Source: Candidatus Eremiobacterota bacterium (GTDB lineage: Bacteria > Vulcanimicrobiota > CADAWZ01 > Ess09-12). Taken from it: 64,000 nt of DNA. Each line of letters begins with the position of its first letter. Positions within the stretch are counted from its first letter, which is position 1. Location: assembly GCA_031082125.1 (NCBI GenBank), contig JAVHLM010000008.1, forward strand, positions 186,001-250,000. The letters are read 5' to 3'. Of the stretch, positions 17,991-27,196 are shown one piece after another. The position numbers and the translations under genes are program-made. Under the pieces are notes generated by a model, which was not told the DNA's origin, made no database searches, and saw only the letters and a list, made by a program, of their open reading frames with translations.

Positions 17991-18908
17991 TCACTTGAAC
18001 TCCGTCTTCCCCTTCTGCCCGTCCCGTCCCGACCTTCCGGGGTACCCGCTCTGGCCGCCGGGATTTCCGCCGGGGCCTCCCGAACCTCCCCTGCCGCCCT
18101 GGCCTCCTGCGGCATCTATTGTGACAAAGCTTTTCAGGTCGACCCCCGACGAGGTGACCGTCACGTCTCCTCCGTCGCCGCCGTCACCGCCATCACCGCC
18201 GGGGCCTCCCGAGCCTCCCGCGGCATACCCGCGGCGCGTGGTATAGGGATCAGTATAGCCGTCCTGGTACTGCTGAACGGTGCCCCCCGCTCCGCCGGCG
18301 CCACCGGTGCCTCCATCGCCTCCCCTTGCTGATATGACGAGGGGGCTCGATGATTTCGCGAGGAAGAACTGGGTGATGAAGCTGCCTGACGCAATCTGTA
18401 CGGCGATATAGTCACCGGCATCCCTGAGGCCGACAGCGACATCGCCGCCATTCTCGCCATTGCTTCCGCTCTCTCCCGCCCTGCCGGAGCCGGCGCCCTG
18501 CATCCCACCCTCGTTGTTCACCCAGCCTCCGGATCCGCTTCCCCCGCTCCCGCCGGGGGCTCCCCGCTTCCCGTCAAAGGAATATTTCAGGTCGCTGCGC
18601 ACGGAAAAGCTTATAAAATCCATTACCTCCACATACCTGCCCTGGTAAAACTTCCTCACCTGCCATTTGTAATCGCTCGGAGGGAGGGACATCGCGAAGG
18701 TGGAGCCGCTTATGGGTTTCGAATAGACTGGCTTTCCCATTCCGTAGACCTCAAGGTAGTACTGCGAGCCGTCACCGGGCCAATGAAAATTGACAATGGC
18801 GGGCTGCCCTACGATGACCATGGCCTGCGACGGCACGCAGGACTGCCCATGGGCTGCCATGGCGGAAATAATGAGAAGCAAGGCGGCCAAGAGAAAATAT
18901 CTGCCCAT
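17991..18908 (-). CDS. Secreted glycine-rich, partly collagen-like protein
   Basis: The protein has 305 residues with a signal peptide (YFLLAALLLIISAMAAHGQ). Residues ~25-105 form a beta-type domain beginning CVPSQAMVIVGQPAIVNFHW. From ~115 it is dominated by Gly-Gly-Ser/Asp runs in three blocks separated by short hydrophobic strands (DYIAVQIASGSFITQFFLAK, VTVTSSGVDLKSFVTI). The last ~30 residues have Gly every third position (GYPGRSGRDGQKGK). Such segments often form extended surface structures. No enzymatic motif is seen. The opposite strand is open across this region only because of the repetitive composition. Confidence 0.75.
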   Translation of the reverse strand: MGRYFLLAALLLIISAMAAHGQSCVPSQAMVIVGQPAIVNFHWPGDGSQYYLEVYGMGKPVYSKPISGSTFAMSLPPSDYKWQVRKFYQGRYVEVMDFISFSVRSDLKYSFDGKRGAPGGSGGSGSGGWVNNEGGMQGAGSGRAGESGSNGENGGDVAVGLRDAGDYIAVQIASGSFITQFFLAKSSSPLVISARGGDGGTGGAGGAGGTVQQYQDGYTDPYTTRRGYAAGGSGGPGGDGGDGGDGGDVTVTSSGVDLKSFVTIDAAGGQGGRGGSGGPGGNPGGQSGYPGRSGRDGQKGKTEFK

Positions 18909-18957
18909 CGCTCTCCCCCTTTCCTTGATAAGACTGCCTTTTCTCAGCGCGCTCCTG

Positions 18958-20799
18958 TCAGTGAGGCTTCAATGCCTTCTGTACCGCCCTTTTCATCACT
19001 TTCATGTCAAGCGGGAGCGGTATGATGTCAAAGAACTTGTCTTTCCATTCAGAAAGCCTCACCGAAGAGAGAAGGATAAGGGGCACATCCCTGCTGGTAG
19101 GGGTATTCCTGAAGATATAGTGAAAGGTTTCAACCTCCATGTCGGGAAGAGTACGGTCAAGGAGCACCACGTGAGGCTTTATCTCGATGGTCTTCATGAT
19201 TCCCTCCTTGCCGCCTGCCACGAACTCCGCCCGGTGCCCCTCTTCCTGGAGGGAGAGGGCCGCAAGCCTCCCGCTCTCTATGTCGCCGCCCACTATCAAT
19301 ACCGAGCCCTTCTTGAGGACCTCCTTCGCGGGAGGATGGCCCTGGGGAAGGGTGAAGCGGAAAAGAGTCCCCGCTCCCGGCTCGCTCTCAACAGTGATAT
19401 CAGAGCCATGGCCCTCAACAAACTTCTTTACATTGAAAAGTCCAAGCCCTGTGCCGCGGCGGCTCCCGCTTATCCTGGCGAATTTCTTGAAAAGCTTGGG
19501 CAGCTCATTGCCGGGAATTCCTTTTCCCGTATCCTTCACTTCTACGGCAATCCGCTCGTTCCCGCAAAGAGCGACATTGATGCTTATGGTGCCTCCCTGG
19601 GGTGTGGCACGGATAGCGTTGGAGAGAAGGTTATGGAATACCTGCCTTGTGAGCTGCCTGTCGGCATTGACCCAGAGGGAGCTGTCACATTGGAAATCAA
19701 GGGCAATCTTCATCTCAATGGCAAGGGGCTCGAAAGTGTCATAGAGCTCCTTGATAAGAGAGCAGAGCGTAAAATCCTCAAACAGGAAATGAAGCATGCC
19801 CGATTCTATCCTTGAAAGCTCTACTATGTTGTTGATTATGCCGAGAAGGATGTCGCCGCAATGGTGGATCCTGTTCACGAACTCATTCTTTTTCGCCGAG
19901 ATCTCTCCAAAATCACTGTCGCCAAGGAGCTGGCAGAACCCCATTATCGATGAGAGAGGGGTCCTGAGGTCGTGGGTCATCGAGGCGATGAACTCCTCCT
20001 TCAGCCTTTCAAGCTCCTTGTGGCGCGTCCTGTCCCTGAAGGCGGCGACGGTGCCGAGGATCTCACCGGCAGAGGTGCATATCAGCGATATATTTATCTC
20101 CACCGGCCTTCTCAGGCCTGATTTCGTCAGAATCCAGGCCTCATCAACAAAAATCCCCTTTTTTTCCCTGAGGGATATCCTGATGGGATCACGGGCATCC
20201 CTGAGCACATTATCCGAAGCATCCCTGAAGTCAAGCACCGAGGTGAGGGGATGCCCGGCAATTTCATCGGGGGGCCATTCCGTGATGCTCTGAGCGGCAG
20301 CGTTGAAAAGGATCACTTTCCCTTCCGTGTCGGTAGTCACCACACCGTCGCCGATACTGGCAAGGGTAGTGTGAAGGCGTTCCTTTTCGACCTGAAGCTG
20401 TGCGTTGAGGCGGTCCTGCTCGGCATGGTGGATCTCAAGCTCCGCCAGGAGCTCGGCGGCATTAACGTTTGCCATGGAGAGGGCCTTGTTGAGCTCCGTG
20501 ATCTGCTCATCGCGGAGCTCAATGAGCGCCATAAGCTCTGCGGCATGGGCATTGGCCCGGGCAATCTGCACATTGGTGTCCTCGAGATTCCTGTTCTTCT
20601 CCTCGAGCTCTGCCAGCAGCTCCGCCGATTCGGCATTTGCGCGGGCAAGTGCCTGATTGAGCCTCCCTTCGCACTCCTTCTGATCTTTGCTGTCGGCCAG
20701 GAGCCTGTCAATCTTCTCCTTCTCTTTGAGGAGGGCCTTGTTGGCTGCCATGAGGCTGCGGACTTTCTCCTGGAGGGCCTGCACCTTCTCGTCTTTCAA
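18958..20799 (-). CDS. Hybrid sensor histidine kinase with coiled coil, PAS and degenerate receiver
   Basis: The protein has 613 residues and is soluble. Order: coiled coil 1-145 with repeats of the type ANAxxAELxAxxE; PAS ~150-265 (GDGVVTTDTEGKVILFN); HisKA ~280-345 with the H-box FIASMTHDLRTPLSS; HATPase with NLLSNAIRAT (N-box), DTGKGIP (G1) and GTGLGLF (G2); receiver ~490-613. The receiver keeps the phospho-acceptor position (VVLLDRTLPDM) but has glycines in place of the acidic pair (LIVGGDIES) and lacks the usual lysine before the last helix, so normal phosphorylation is unlikely. Input ligand unknown. It follows the dsrE genes by 63 bases and may be read with them. Confidence 0.9.
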   Translation of the reverse strand: MKDEKVQALQEKVRSLMAANKALLKEKEKIDRLLADSKDQKECEGRLNQALARANAESAELLAELEEKNRNLEDTNVQIARANAHAAELMALIELRDEQITELNKALSMANVNAAELLAELEIHHAEQDRLNAQLQVEKERLHTTLASIGDGVVTTDTEGKVILFNAAAQSITEWPPDEIAGHPLTSVLDFRDASDNVLRDARDPIRISLREKKGIFVDEAWILTKSGLRRPVEINISLICTSAGEILGTVAAFRDRTRHKELERLKEEFIASMTHDLRTPLSSIMGFCQLLGDSDFGEISAKKNEFVNRIHHCGDILLGIINNIVELSRIESGMLHFLFEDFTLCSLIKELYDTFEPLAIEMKIALDFQCDSSLWVNADRQLTRQVFHNLLSNAIRATPQGGTISINVALCGNERIAVEVKDTGKGIPGNELPKLFKKFARISGSRRGTGLGLFNVKKFVEGHGSDITVESEPGAGTLFRFTLPQGHPPAKEVLKKGSVLIVGGDIESGRLAALSLQEEGHRAEFVAGGKEGIMKTIEIKPHVVLLDRTLPDMEVETFHYIFRNTPTSRDVPLILLSSVRLSEWKDKFFDIIPLPLDMKVMKRAVQKALKPH

Positions 20800-20862
20800 A
20801 CTATGCCTCTCTTCCCGGGAAAAGTATCATCTCATCCCCATATAATCAATTTGGGAAGCATC

Positions 20863-21279
20863 CTAGAAGGTAATCACCTTGGTGGAGGGTCCGGTCTTTC
20901 CCACAATTGTCGTCAATCCCACAAGCTTCGCCTCGGGAATAAGCTTTTCCGTCATGGTATCCCTGTCAAAGGAGCAATAATACTCACTGCAGGGCGCACA
21001 GACAAGCAGCTCCCCTCCAAGGGCGCAGTACTGTTCGAGATAGGCCGACAGGGGCTCAAAGCCGCCCACCTCCACATCGCGCATCGCCCCCCTGAGGGCC
21101 CACATCGTGCCTTCCATGGTAAGGTACATTGAGACCTGCTTGCCCATGGCAAGGGCGGCACATCCCCAGGCGAAGGCCAGGGTAGCCCGGGTGCCCCTGT
21201 CCTGTTTTCCCGTCGTAAGCACCATAATAAGATCATTGTTTTCCGTCACGGCAGCACTCCTTTCGTCGTCGGTGGGCAC
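20863..21279 (-). CDS. DsrE/DsrF-like family protein
   Basis: The protein has 138 residues with the DsrE fold: NDLIMVLTTGKQDRGTRATLAFAWGCAALAMGKQV at the start (nucleotide-free Rossmann-like), GGELLVCAPCSEYY in the middle with a CxxC, and a short C-terminal strand set. DsrE relatives pass persulfide sulfur between carriers. It is the last gene of a three-gene set after tusA-like and a larger DsrE-like gene, 19 bases after the latter. Confidence 0.82.
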   Translation of the reverse strand: MPTDDERSAAVTENNDLIMVLTTGKQDRGTRATLAFAWGCAALAMGKQVSMYLTMEGTMWALRGAMRDVEVGGFEPLSAYLEQYCALGGELLVCAPCSEYYCSFDRDTMTEKLIPEAKLVGLTTIVGKTGPSTKVITF

Positions 21280-21298
21280 GGTTTACTGCGCCCGTCAC

Positions 21299-21862
21299 TC
21301 AGATGAATAATACAATCCTGCTCTTCAGGGCCAGGGAGAGAAATGTGGCGACACCGCAGGTGTTAAGGGTATCGCTGTCTACAAGCTCTTTGCAGTCAAG
21401 GCCGAAAAGACCGCTTGAAGTCTCACAGAGATGGAAGTGGGCCCCCATCTCCTTGGCCTGCTTCATGAGGGTGCCGAGATCATCGACGCCCTTCTCTTTC
21501 ATCAGCATTCCCAGCATGGCCTTGCCCATCCCGCCAAAATGCATCTTTGAGAGAGGGACGGTCCCCACGTGGCCAGGGAGCATCATGGAGAGCATCTGCT
21601 GGATAAGGGATTTCCCGGCCGGGGCGGTGGCCCCTTCTTTCCTGAGGGCGCTTACGGCCCAGAAGGTAAAAAATATGTGGACCTCCTGGCCAAGGGCGAG
21701 CGCGCCGTTCGCAATGGTAAAGGCGGCAAAAAGCCTGTCCCATTCTCCGCTGAAGCAGACCAGGGAGACCCTGTCCTCCGGAGCTCCCCCTTTCTGCAGA
21801 TGTGCCACCTGCTCTTCAAGCCTTTTTATGCGCTCTTCAAGAGCGCCGGCGCTGCCATCCAT
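21299..21862 (-). CDS. DsrE/DsrF/DrsH-like family protein
   Basis: The protein has 187 residues. A short coiled coil (ALEERIKRLEEQVAHLQK) is followed by the DsrE/F/H-like domain: RVSLVCFSGEWDRLFAAFTIANGALALGQEVHIFFTFW, MHFGGMGKAMLGMLMKEK and HFHLCETSSGLFGLD with the conserved cysteine. In sulfur-oxidising and many anaerobic bacteria this protein is encoded beside TusA and is thought to take part in persulfide relay. The gap to the tusA-like gene is 17 bases. Confidence 0.88.
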   Translation of the reverse strand: MDGSAGALEERIKRLEEQVAHLQKGGAPEDRVSLVCFSGEWDRLFAAFTIANGALALGQEVHIFFTFWAVSALRKEGATAPAGKSLIQQMLSMMLPGHVGTVPLSKMHFGGMGKAMLGMLMKEKGVDDLGTLMKQAKEMGAHFHLCETSSGLFGLDCKELVDSDTLNTCGVATFLSLALKSRIVLFI

Positions 21863-21879
21863 AAGGCCACCTCCCGGTA

Positions 21880-22113
21880 TTACCCTGTCTTGATAGTTGC
21901 AATGCTGACGGACCCTTCCCTGACAAGGCTTACCAGCGTGTTATGGGTCGTCTCGCACCATGCTTTGACATCGCTCTCAAAGGCAAGATCATCGGCCTTG
22001 ATGACGATAATTGAGCCGGGAGGCGCCTTTCTGAAAGCTTTTGCAAGCTCCACAATGGGCCTCGGGCACTTTGTTCCGATGGCATCGATCTCTATATGCT
22101 CTGACATAGACAC
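21880..22113 (-). CDS. tusA: TusA-family sulfur carrier protein
   Basis: The protein has 77 residues. The signature IDAIGTKCPRPIVELAK holds the active CPxP cysteine that carries persulfide, and the two-layer alpha/beta fold ends with DVKAWCETT. It is first in the tusA-dsrE-dsrE unit. TusA proteins deliver sulfur for tRNA thiolation, molybdenum cofactor or sulfur oxidation; the neighbours favour an inter-carrier relay. The exact subfamily is not certain, so the symbol is used in the family sense. Confidence 0.88.
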   Translation of the reverse strand: MSMSEHIEIDAIGTKCPRPIVELAKAFRKAPPGSIIVIKADDLAFESDVKAWCETTHNTLVSLVREGSVSIATIKTG

Positions 22114-22413
22114 CTCTTTTGCAGTACTTCTGCCCTTACAGCAGGCTCGCCCTTCTTTTCACTTTCCTAAAACATTCAGTGACACGGTGCCTTTTTCCTT
22201 TCTCCTTCAGAGAGGTCCCCCGCCGGCAATTGCAGCGCCCGGTGAGGAGGAATTTTTACGGTGACAGGGAATGTCTGTTAAGAGAAAGACAAGATATTTC
22301 AAGCAAGTCTGGGTTTCAACCAAGCCTTCTCCCTCATCTTGCGGCCAAGCGTTTTTTTCTTTAAACAGATCCTTTCAACAGGAACAAAAATCAAACAAAT
22401 GGAGGAATGCCAC
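22114..22413. other. Intergenic region between tusA and nifJ
   Basis: This 300-base gap lies between divergent genes. A weak TTGCGG-17-TAAACA pair stands before nifJ. I see no gene, repeat or strong hairpin; it probably holds both promoters. Confidence 0.4.
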
Positions 22414-25400
22414 ATGTCCGGTAACACTGAAACTCTCAATTCAGTCTCTCCTGCCTCAACGACCACGCGCTCAAAGAAAAGCGGCAACACCATGGTAACC
22501 ATCACGGGCAACCAGGCGGCGACCCATGTCGCCTATGCTTACAGTGAGGTGGCTGCCATCTATCCCATCACTCCCTCGTCAGACATGGGGGAGATGGCCG
22601 ACACCTGGGCGAGCGAGAAAAGGAAAAACATTTTCGGCCAGGTTGTTGACGTCATAGAGATGCAGTCAGAGGCGGGCGCCGCAGGGGCCGTCCATGGCTC
22701 CCTGAGTGCCGGCGCTCTGACGACAACCTTTACGGCCTCCCAGGGACTTCTTCTCATGATACCCAACATGCATAAGATCGCCGGCGAGATGATCCCGGCA
22801 GTATTCCACGTGTCGGCACGCTCCCTGGCCTGCCAGTCCCTCTCAATCTTCGGTGACCATTCAGACGTGATGAGCGTGAGAAACACCGGCTTCGGCCTGA
22901 TATGCTCCAGCTCGCCCCAGGAGGTCATGGACCTTGCAGCGGTGGCCCATCTTTCAACCCTGAAAAGCCAGGTCCCCTTCCTCCATTTCTTTGACGGCTT
23001 CCGCACCTCCGCAGAGATAATGAAGGTTGAGGAGATAAGCTACGATATCCTGAAAGAGCTCTATGAGCCTGAGTATCTGAGAAGGTTCCGCAACAGGGCG
23101 ATGCGCCCTGAAAAGCCCTATGCGAAGGTAGGCGCCCAGAACCCCGATGTGTATTTCCAGGGGCGCGAGACGATTAATAAAGATTACGACGCAGTTCCCG
23201 GCATTGTCCAGGAATATATGGACAAGGTAGCGGCAAAAACGGGGAGACAGTACCACCTCTTTGATTACTACGGCCATCCCCAGGCCACCAATATCATTGT
23301 GGCCATGGGAAGTGGCTGTGAGACCATTGAGGAATCCATTGACTGCATGCTGAAGCGCGGAGACAAGGTGGGCATGGTGCGCGTGCGCCTTTACAGGCCT
23401 TTCTCAGCCGAGGCCCTTGTGAAGGTGATCCCCACCTCTGTCGAGAGAATAGCGGTGCTGGACAGGACCAAGGAGCCCGGATCTCTTGGCGAGCCGCTTT
23501 ACATGGACATCGTGACGGCCCTTGCAGGAAAAAATATCAAGATTATCGGGGGAAGATACGGCCTCTCGAGCAAGGAGTTCACCCCCTCGATGGTGCAGGC
23601 TGTCTACCGCCATCTTGCGGGGAAATGCACCCACAACTTCACGGTGGGAATCAATGACGACGTGACGCACCTGTCGCTCCCCATCGACGAGGAGCTCTGC
23701 TCGGAGCCCGCCGACATGAAGAGCTGCATGTTCTGGGGACTGGGCTCCGACGGCACCGTCGGCGCCAATAAGGACTCCATCAAGATCATAGGTGATAACA
23801 CTGATCTGAACGCTCAAGGCTACTTTGTCTATGATTCAAAGAAATCATACGGCATCACCATCTCCCACCTGCGGTTCGGCAAGAGCCCCATCAAGTCGCC
23901 TTACCTGGTCTATCACCCCAATTTTGTGGCGTGCCACAATCCCGCCTATATCGGCCGGTATGACATGCTCAAGGGGATCAAGGAGGGAGGCGTGTTCCTC
24001 CTCAACTCCGACTGGGACCGCACCGAGGTCTTCAGCCATCTCACCGAGGAGATGCAGAAAACCATCATGGAGAAGAAGATCAGGTTCTACACCATCGACG
24101 CCCTCAAGATCTCCGAGGCGGCCGGCCTGGGAGCCAGGATCAACACCGTGATGATGACCGCCTTTTTCCTCGTGTCGGGAGTGCTGGAGCATGATGAGGC
24201 TATCAAGCTCATCAAGAGCGCCATCAAGAAAACCTACTCCAAAAAAGGCGAGGAAGTGGTGAAGAAGAACTGGGAATGCGTTGACCGCACCGCCGAGGCG
24301 CTGGTGCAGGTCGATATCCCTGAGAAGATCACCGCCTCGTACAAACCGCCCAGGCTTATCCCCGACGATGCACCGATCTTTGCCAGGGAAATAATTGAGC
24401 GTTCCATGCACCTCCTCGGAGATGAGGTGCCTGTCTCAAAGATGTCCTTTGACGGCGTGCTTCCCACGGCCACATCTAGGCTGGAAAAGCGCGGCATCGC
24501 TCCCCGCGTGCCGGTATGGGTCCCTGAGCACTGCATCCAGTGCAACCAGTGCGTCAACGCCTGTCCCCATGCCGTTGTGAGGGCAAAGCAGATAGCGCCT
24601 GATGACCTGAAAAATGCTCCTTCAAGCTTCCATGTGGAGGATTCAAAGACCAAGAATGACAAGAGCTGGAAATTCAGGCTCCAGATATATGTGGACGACT
24701 GCACGGGCTGCGGCGTCTGCGTGGAAACCTGCCCGGCAAAGACCAAGGCCCTGGAATTCTCGGTGCTTGAAAAAGAGCGCCAGAGCGGACAGGCCGAGAA
24801 CTATCGCTTCTTTGACGCTCTGCCCGACAATGTGGGAGCCGACACCAAGAACCTGAAGAGCAGCGGCTTCATCAAGCCCCTTTTCGAGTTCTCAGGCGCC
24901 TGCGGGGGCTGCGGCGAGACACCCTACATCAGGCTCATCACCCAGCTCTTCGGCGAAAGGATGATAGTTGCCAATGCCACGGGCTGCTCATCAATCTATG
25001 GCGGCACCTTCCCCACCATACCCTACTGCACTACCAAGGAGGGCAGGGGGCCTGCCTGGGGCAACTCCCTTTTCGAGGACAATGCCGAATACGGCTTTGG
25101 CATGCGCCTCGCCGTTGAAAGCAACCGCAGGACCCTCAGGGCAGCCGTCGAGCAGTACATTGCCCTCCAGGGAGCAACCGAAGCGCTCAAGGCAGCCCTT
25201 ACCGCCTGCCTGGGCGCCTGGGACAAGACCGACAGCGAAGCGGTGGCAGCCCAGCAGGCGGTGCAGCCCCTCATCCAGGAAGCCCTCAAGGGAAGTGATG
25301 GCGAGAAAAAGGCCCTCCTTGAGAAAATTCAGGAGCTTCAGGATTACTTCGTGGAGAAGAGCATCTGGTGCATCGGCGGCGACGGGTGGGCCTATGACAT

Positions 25401-25989
25401 CGGCTACGGCGGCCTGGACCACGTGGTGGCCTCGGGGAGAAATGTGAACATCCTGGTGCTTGACACCGAGGTGTATTCAAACACCGGCGGCCAGGCATCA
25501 AAGTCAACGCCCCTCGCCGCAGTGGCGAAATTCGCCAACGCGGGAAAAAGAGTGGGCAAGAAAAACCTGGGACTGATGTGCATGAGCTATGGCTATGTCT
25601 ATGTGGCCTCAATTGCCCTTGGCGCCAACAGGAACCAGGCCCTCAAGGCGCTCCTTGAGGCCGAGGCCTATCCCGGGCCCTCAATCGTCATCGCCTACTC
25701 TCCCTGTATCGCCCACGGTTTCAACATGATGAAGACCCAGACTGAGCAGAAGCGGGCCGTCGAGAGCGGCTACTGGCCCCTTTACCGTTACAACCCCTCA
25801 TCCGAGAAGCCCTTTACGTGGGATAACCCTGAGGTGACAGGCAGTTTCCAGGACTTCATCCGCGGGGAAACGCGCTACAACTCCCTTAAGCTCACGGCAC
25901 CGCAGGATGCCGAGCGCCTTTTTGCCGAGGCGGAGAAGGACGCGAAGCGGCGTATCGACTTCTTTAAAAAGATAGGCGAGATACTCTAG
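22414..25989 (+). CDS. nifJ: Pyruvate:ferredoxin (flavodoxin) oxidoreductase, single-chain
   Basis: From ATG 22414 (GGAGGA seven bases upstream) the protein is 1191 residues, the normal size of the fused enzyme. Domains in order: pyrimidine-binding domain (VAYAYSEVAAIYPITPSSDM), transketolase-C-like, gamma domain (FWGLGSDGTVGANKDSIKI), two 4Fe-4S motifs (CIQCNQCVNACP and CTGCGVCVETCP), and the TPP domain (GACGGCGETPYI, GGDGWAYDIGYGG). It oxidises pyruvate with CoA to acetyl-CoA and CO2, reducing ferredoxin or flavodoxin. A longer frame to 22339 lacks a ribosome site. An intrinsic terminator follows, so the gene is monocistronic. Confidence 0.97.
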   Translation: MSGNTETLNSVSPASTTTRSKKSGNTMVTITGNQAATHVAYAYSEVAAIYPITPSSDMGEMADTWASEKRKNIFGQVVDVIEMQSEAGAAGAVHGSLSAGALTTTFTASQGLLLMIPNMHKIAGEMIPAVFHVSARSLACQSLSIFGDHSDVMSVRNTGFGLICSSSPQEVMDLAAVAHLSTLKSQVPFLHFFDGFRTSAEIMKVEEISYDILKELYEPEYLRRFRNRAMRPEKPYAKVGAQNPDVYFQGRETINKDYDAVPGIVQEYMDKVAAKTGRQYHLFDYYGHPQATNIIVAMGSGCETIEESIDCMLKRGDKVGMVRVRLYRPFSAEALVKVIPTSVERIAVLDRTKEPGSLGEPLYMDIVTALAGKNIKIIGGRYGLSSKEFTPSMVQAVYRHLAGKCTHNFTVGINDDVTHLSLPIDEELCSEPADMKSCMFWGLGSDGTVGANKDSIKIIGDNTDLNAQGYFVYDSKKSYGITISHLRFGKSPIKSPYLVYHPNFVACHNPAYIGRYDMLKGIKEGGVFLLNSDWDRTEVFSHLTEEMQKTIMEKKIRFYTIDALKISEAAGLGARINTVMMTAFFLVSGVLEHDEAIKLIKSAIKKTYSKKGEEVVKKNWECVDRTAEALVQVDIPEKITASYKPPRLIPDDAPIFAREIIERSMHLLGDEVPVSKMSFDGVLPTATSRLEKRGIAPRVPVWVPEHCIQCNQCVNACPHAVVRAKQIAPDDLKNAPSSFHVEDSKTKNDKSWKFRLQIYVDDCTGCGVCVETCPAKTKALEFSVLEKERQSGQAENYRFFDALPDNVGADTKNLKSSGFIKPLFEFSGACGGCGETPYIRLITQLFGERMIVANATGCSSIYGGTFPTIPYCTTKEGRGPAWGNSLFEDNAEYGFGMRLAVESNRRTLRAAVEQYIALQGATEALKAALTACLGAWDKTDSEAVAAQQAVQPLIQEALKGSDGEKKALLEKIQELQDYFVEKSIWCIGGDGWAYDIGYGGLDHVVASGRNVNILVLDTEVYSNTGGQASKSTPLAAVAKFANAGKRVGKKNLGLMCMSYGYVYVASIALGANRNQALKALLEAEAYPGPSIVIAYSPCIAHGFNMMKTQTEQKRAVESGYWPLYRYNPSSEKPFTWDNPEVTGSFQDFIRGETRYNSLKLTAPQDAERLFAEAEKDAKRRIDFFKKIGEIL

Positions 25990-25993
25990 GAAT

Positions 25994-26033
25994 TAAAAAA
26001 AGAGGGCCCTCACTCGAGGGCCTTCTTTTTTTT
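25994..26033. terminator. Bidirectional intrinsic terminator after nifJ
   Basis: The hairpin core is GGCCCTC-ACTC-GAGGGCC, extended by A/T pairs and one G-U pair, with an A run on the left and eight T on the right. It can stop nifJ and the convergent FTR-like gene. Confidence 0.85.
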
Positions 26034-26049
26034 CACCTGTGAGAGACAT

Positions 26050-26559
26050 TCAGAGAAACCTCTCAAAGCGCTCCTTCTTGACTTTACAGACGGGGCATGT
26101 CTCGGGAGGCTCCTCGCGGGCGCAGAGGTATCCGCAAACCTTGCAGCGCCAGACAGGGTAGGCAAGCTTCCCGGGAAGGAGGGCGCCTCCAGGGATCTGC
26201 TTATCCCTTTTTCCCCCGGGAGGCCGGCGCTCAGGGATGGAGCCCTCGAGGACCACCTCTTTTCTTATCACCTTTTCTGAAACGTAGAGAGCGCAATAGC
26301 ACATGTGAAATGCGCCGAGATCGGGATCCCTGTAATCGCAGGGGCAGATTATATCAAGGTCTTCCTCTTTTTTCCCTGAGGCGAGCCTGCAGGGGCATGC
26401 CCAGTAACCGTAACGGTCCTCGTTCACAAGGAGGCCTGCAATGAGGTCCTTGGTGAACTCCCTGTCAGGATTGAGATGGTAGCCTCCTGACTGGGCATCC
26501 CTGGAAAGCTTCTGCAATGCCTTTTCGATTCTTTCTTCAGCAGGGGCTTCTTCGCTCAT
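26050..26559 (-). CDS. Ferredoxin:thioredoxin reductase catalytic-chain-like protein fused to rubredoxin-like domain
   Basis: The protein has 169 residues from ATG 26559, whose ATGA overlaps the stop of the glutaredoxin-like gene. Residues ~1-110 match the FTR beta chain: YWACPCR, then DIICPCDYR, then [10 protein letters not shown]. This is the CPC...CPC...CxC array that holds the 4Fe-4S cluster and redox disulfide (CHC is CYC here). The C-terminal ~45 residues are rubredoxin-like ([10 protein letters not shown] ... CPVCKVKK), with the two CxxC knuckles for one iron. Together they could pass electrons from rubredoxin-type iron to the disulfide site. Its likely partner is the CGWC protein upstream. 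Confidence 0.85.
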   Translation of the reverse strand: MSEEAPAEERIEKALQKLSRDAQSGGYHLNPDREFTKDLIAGLLVNEDRYGYWACPCRLASGKKEEDLDIICPCDYRDPDLGAFHMCYCALYVSEKVIRKEVVLEGSIPERRPPGGKRDKQIPGGALLPGKLAYPVWRCKVCGYLCAREEPPETCPVCKVKKERFERFL

Positions 26560-26834
26560 TTCCCTAGGGCCTCCCTTATGGCAATCTCCTTGAAGCCCAC
26601 AATGCACTGATCGTTAATCACTATGGTGGGAAAGGAGCACTGGGGGTTGTGCTTCTTGACCTCGTCCATGACCTCGTCCTTTTCCGGTCCCTTGAGCTTG
26701 TCCACATCGACATACTCAAAGGCCACCTTGAGCTCGCTGAGAAGATTTTTCACCTTGCTGCACCACCCGCATGTGCTCAGGGCAAAGAGAAGCACAGAGC
26801 CTCTCTTCTCGCCGTCCATATATTTTTTATCCAT
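26556..26834 (-). CDS. Glutaredoxin/thioredoxin-fold protein with CGWC motif
   Basis: The protein has 92 residues from ATG 26834, chosen because AAGGAGG is placed seven bases before it; the open frame to 26873 lacks this. [17 protein letters not shown] holds the redox pair, FPTIVIND the cis-proline, and the end reads [12 protein letters not shown]. The CGWC centre and neighbouring FTR-like gene suggest an FTR-dependent thiol redox relay. Four-base overlap with the FTR-like gene. Confidence 0.85.
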   Translation of the reverse strand: MDKKYMDGEKRGSVLLFALSTCGWCSKVKNLLSELKVAFEYVDVDKLKGPEKDEVMDEVKKHNPQCSFPTIVINDQCIVGFKEIAIREALGK

Positions 26835-26983
26835 ATCGAGCCTCCTTAAAGGGATCCCAATTATTTCTTTCATCCCTTCAAAATCCCTCTTTGCGTGGAA
26901 GGAATCTTTGCCGGCACAATGAATCTTTCCTTATATTAATTTATCTATATATTCAGAAATAAAAATTGAAAGGATGTGCCGCG

Positions 26984-27154
26984 ATGGCTCTCAAGATTTT
27001 CAAGTGCACAAGGTGCGGAAACGTATTTGAGAGGCTCATAAGGTCCAGCGAAGAGAAAAAAAAGGAGCCATGCCCCCACTGCGGAAGCGAAGAGACGAAA
27101 CATACCTTCCTGGGACAGTTTCTGGGCAAGGTGGGATGCTTCGAGGGCGGCTGA
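26984..27154 (+). CDS. FmdB-type small zinc-ribbon protein
   Basis: The protein has 56 residues. Two CxxC pairs (FKCTRCGNVFE and CPHCGSEE) form one zinc ribbon, and the layout (first ribbon half, ~25 basic/acidic residues, second half, short hydrophobic tail) matches FmdB-family putative regulators. AAAGGA lies nine bases before ATG 26984; TTG 26966 is an alternative. Target unknown. Confidence 0.75.
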   Translation: MALKIFKCTRCGNVFERLIRSSEEKKKEPCPHCGSEETKHTFLGQFLGKVGCFEGG

Positions 27155-27196
27155 AGGAGATAGCAAGGGGGGAGTTCCCCTCTCACCACGGCCCTT

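Noticed and set aside
17875-18246. Proline-rich plus-strand frame
   Set aside because: Mirror of the glycine-rich codons of the secreted protein on the minus strand; no start signal and no family.
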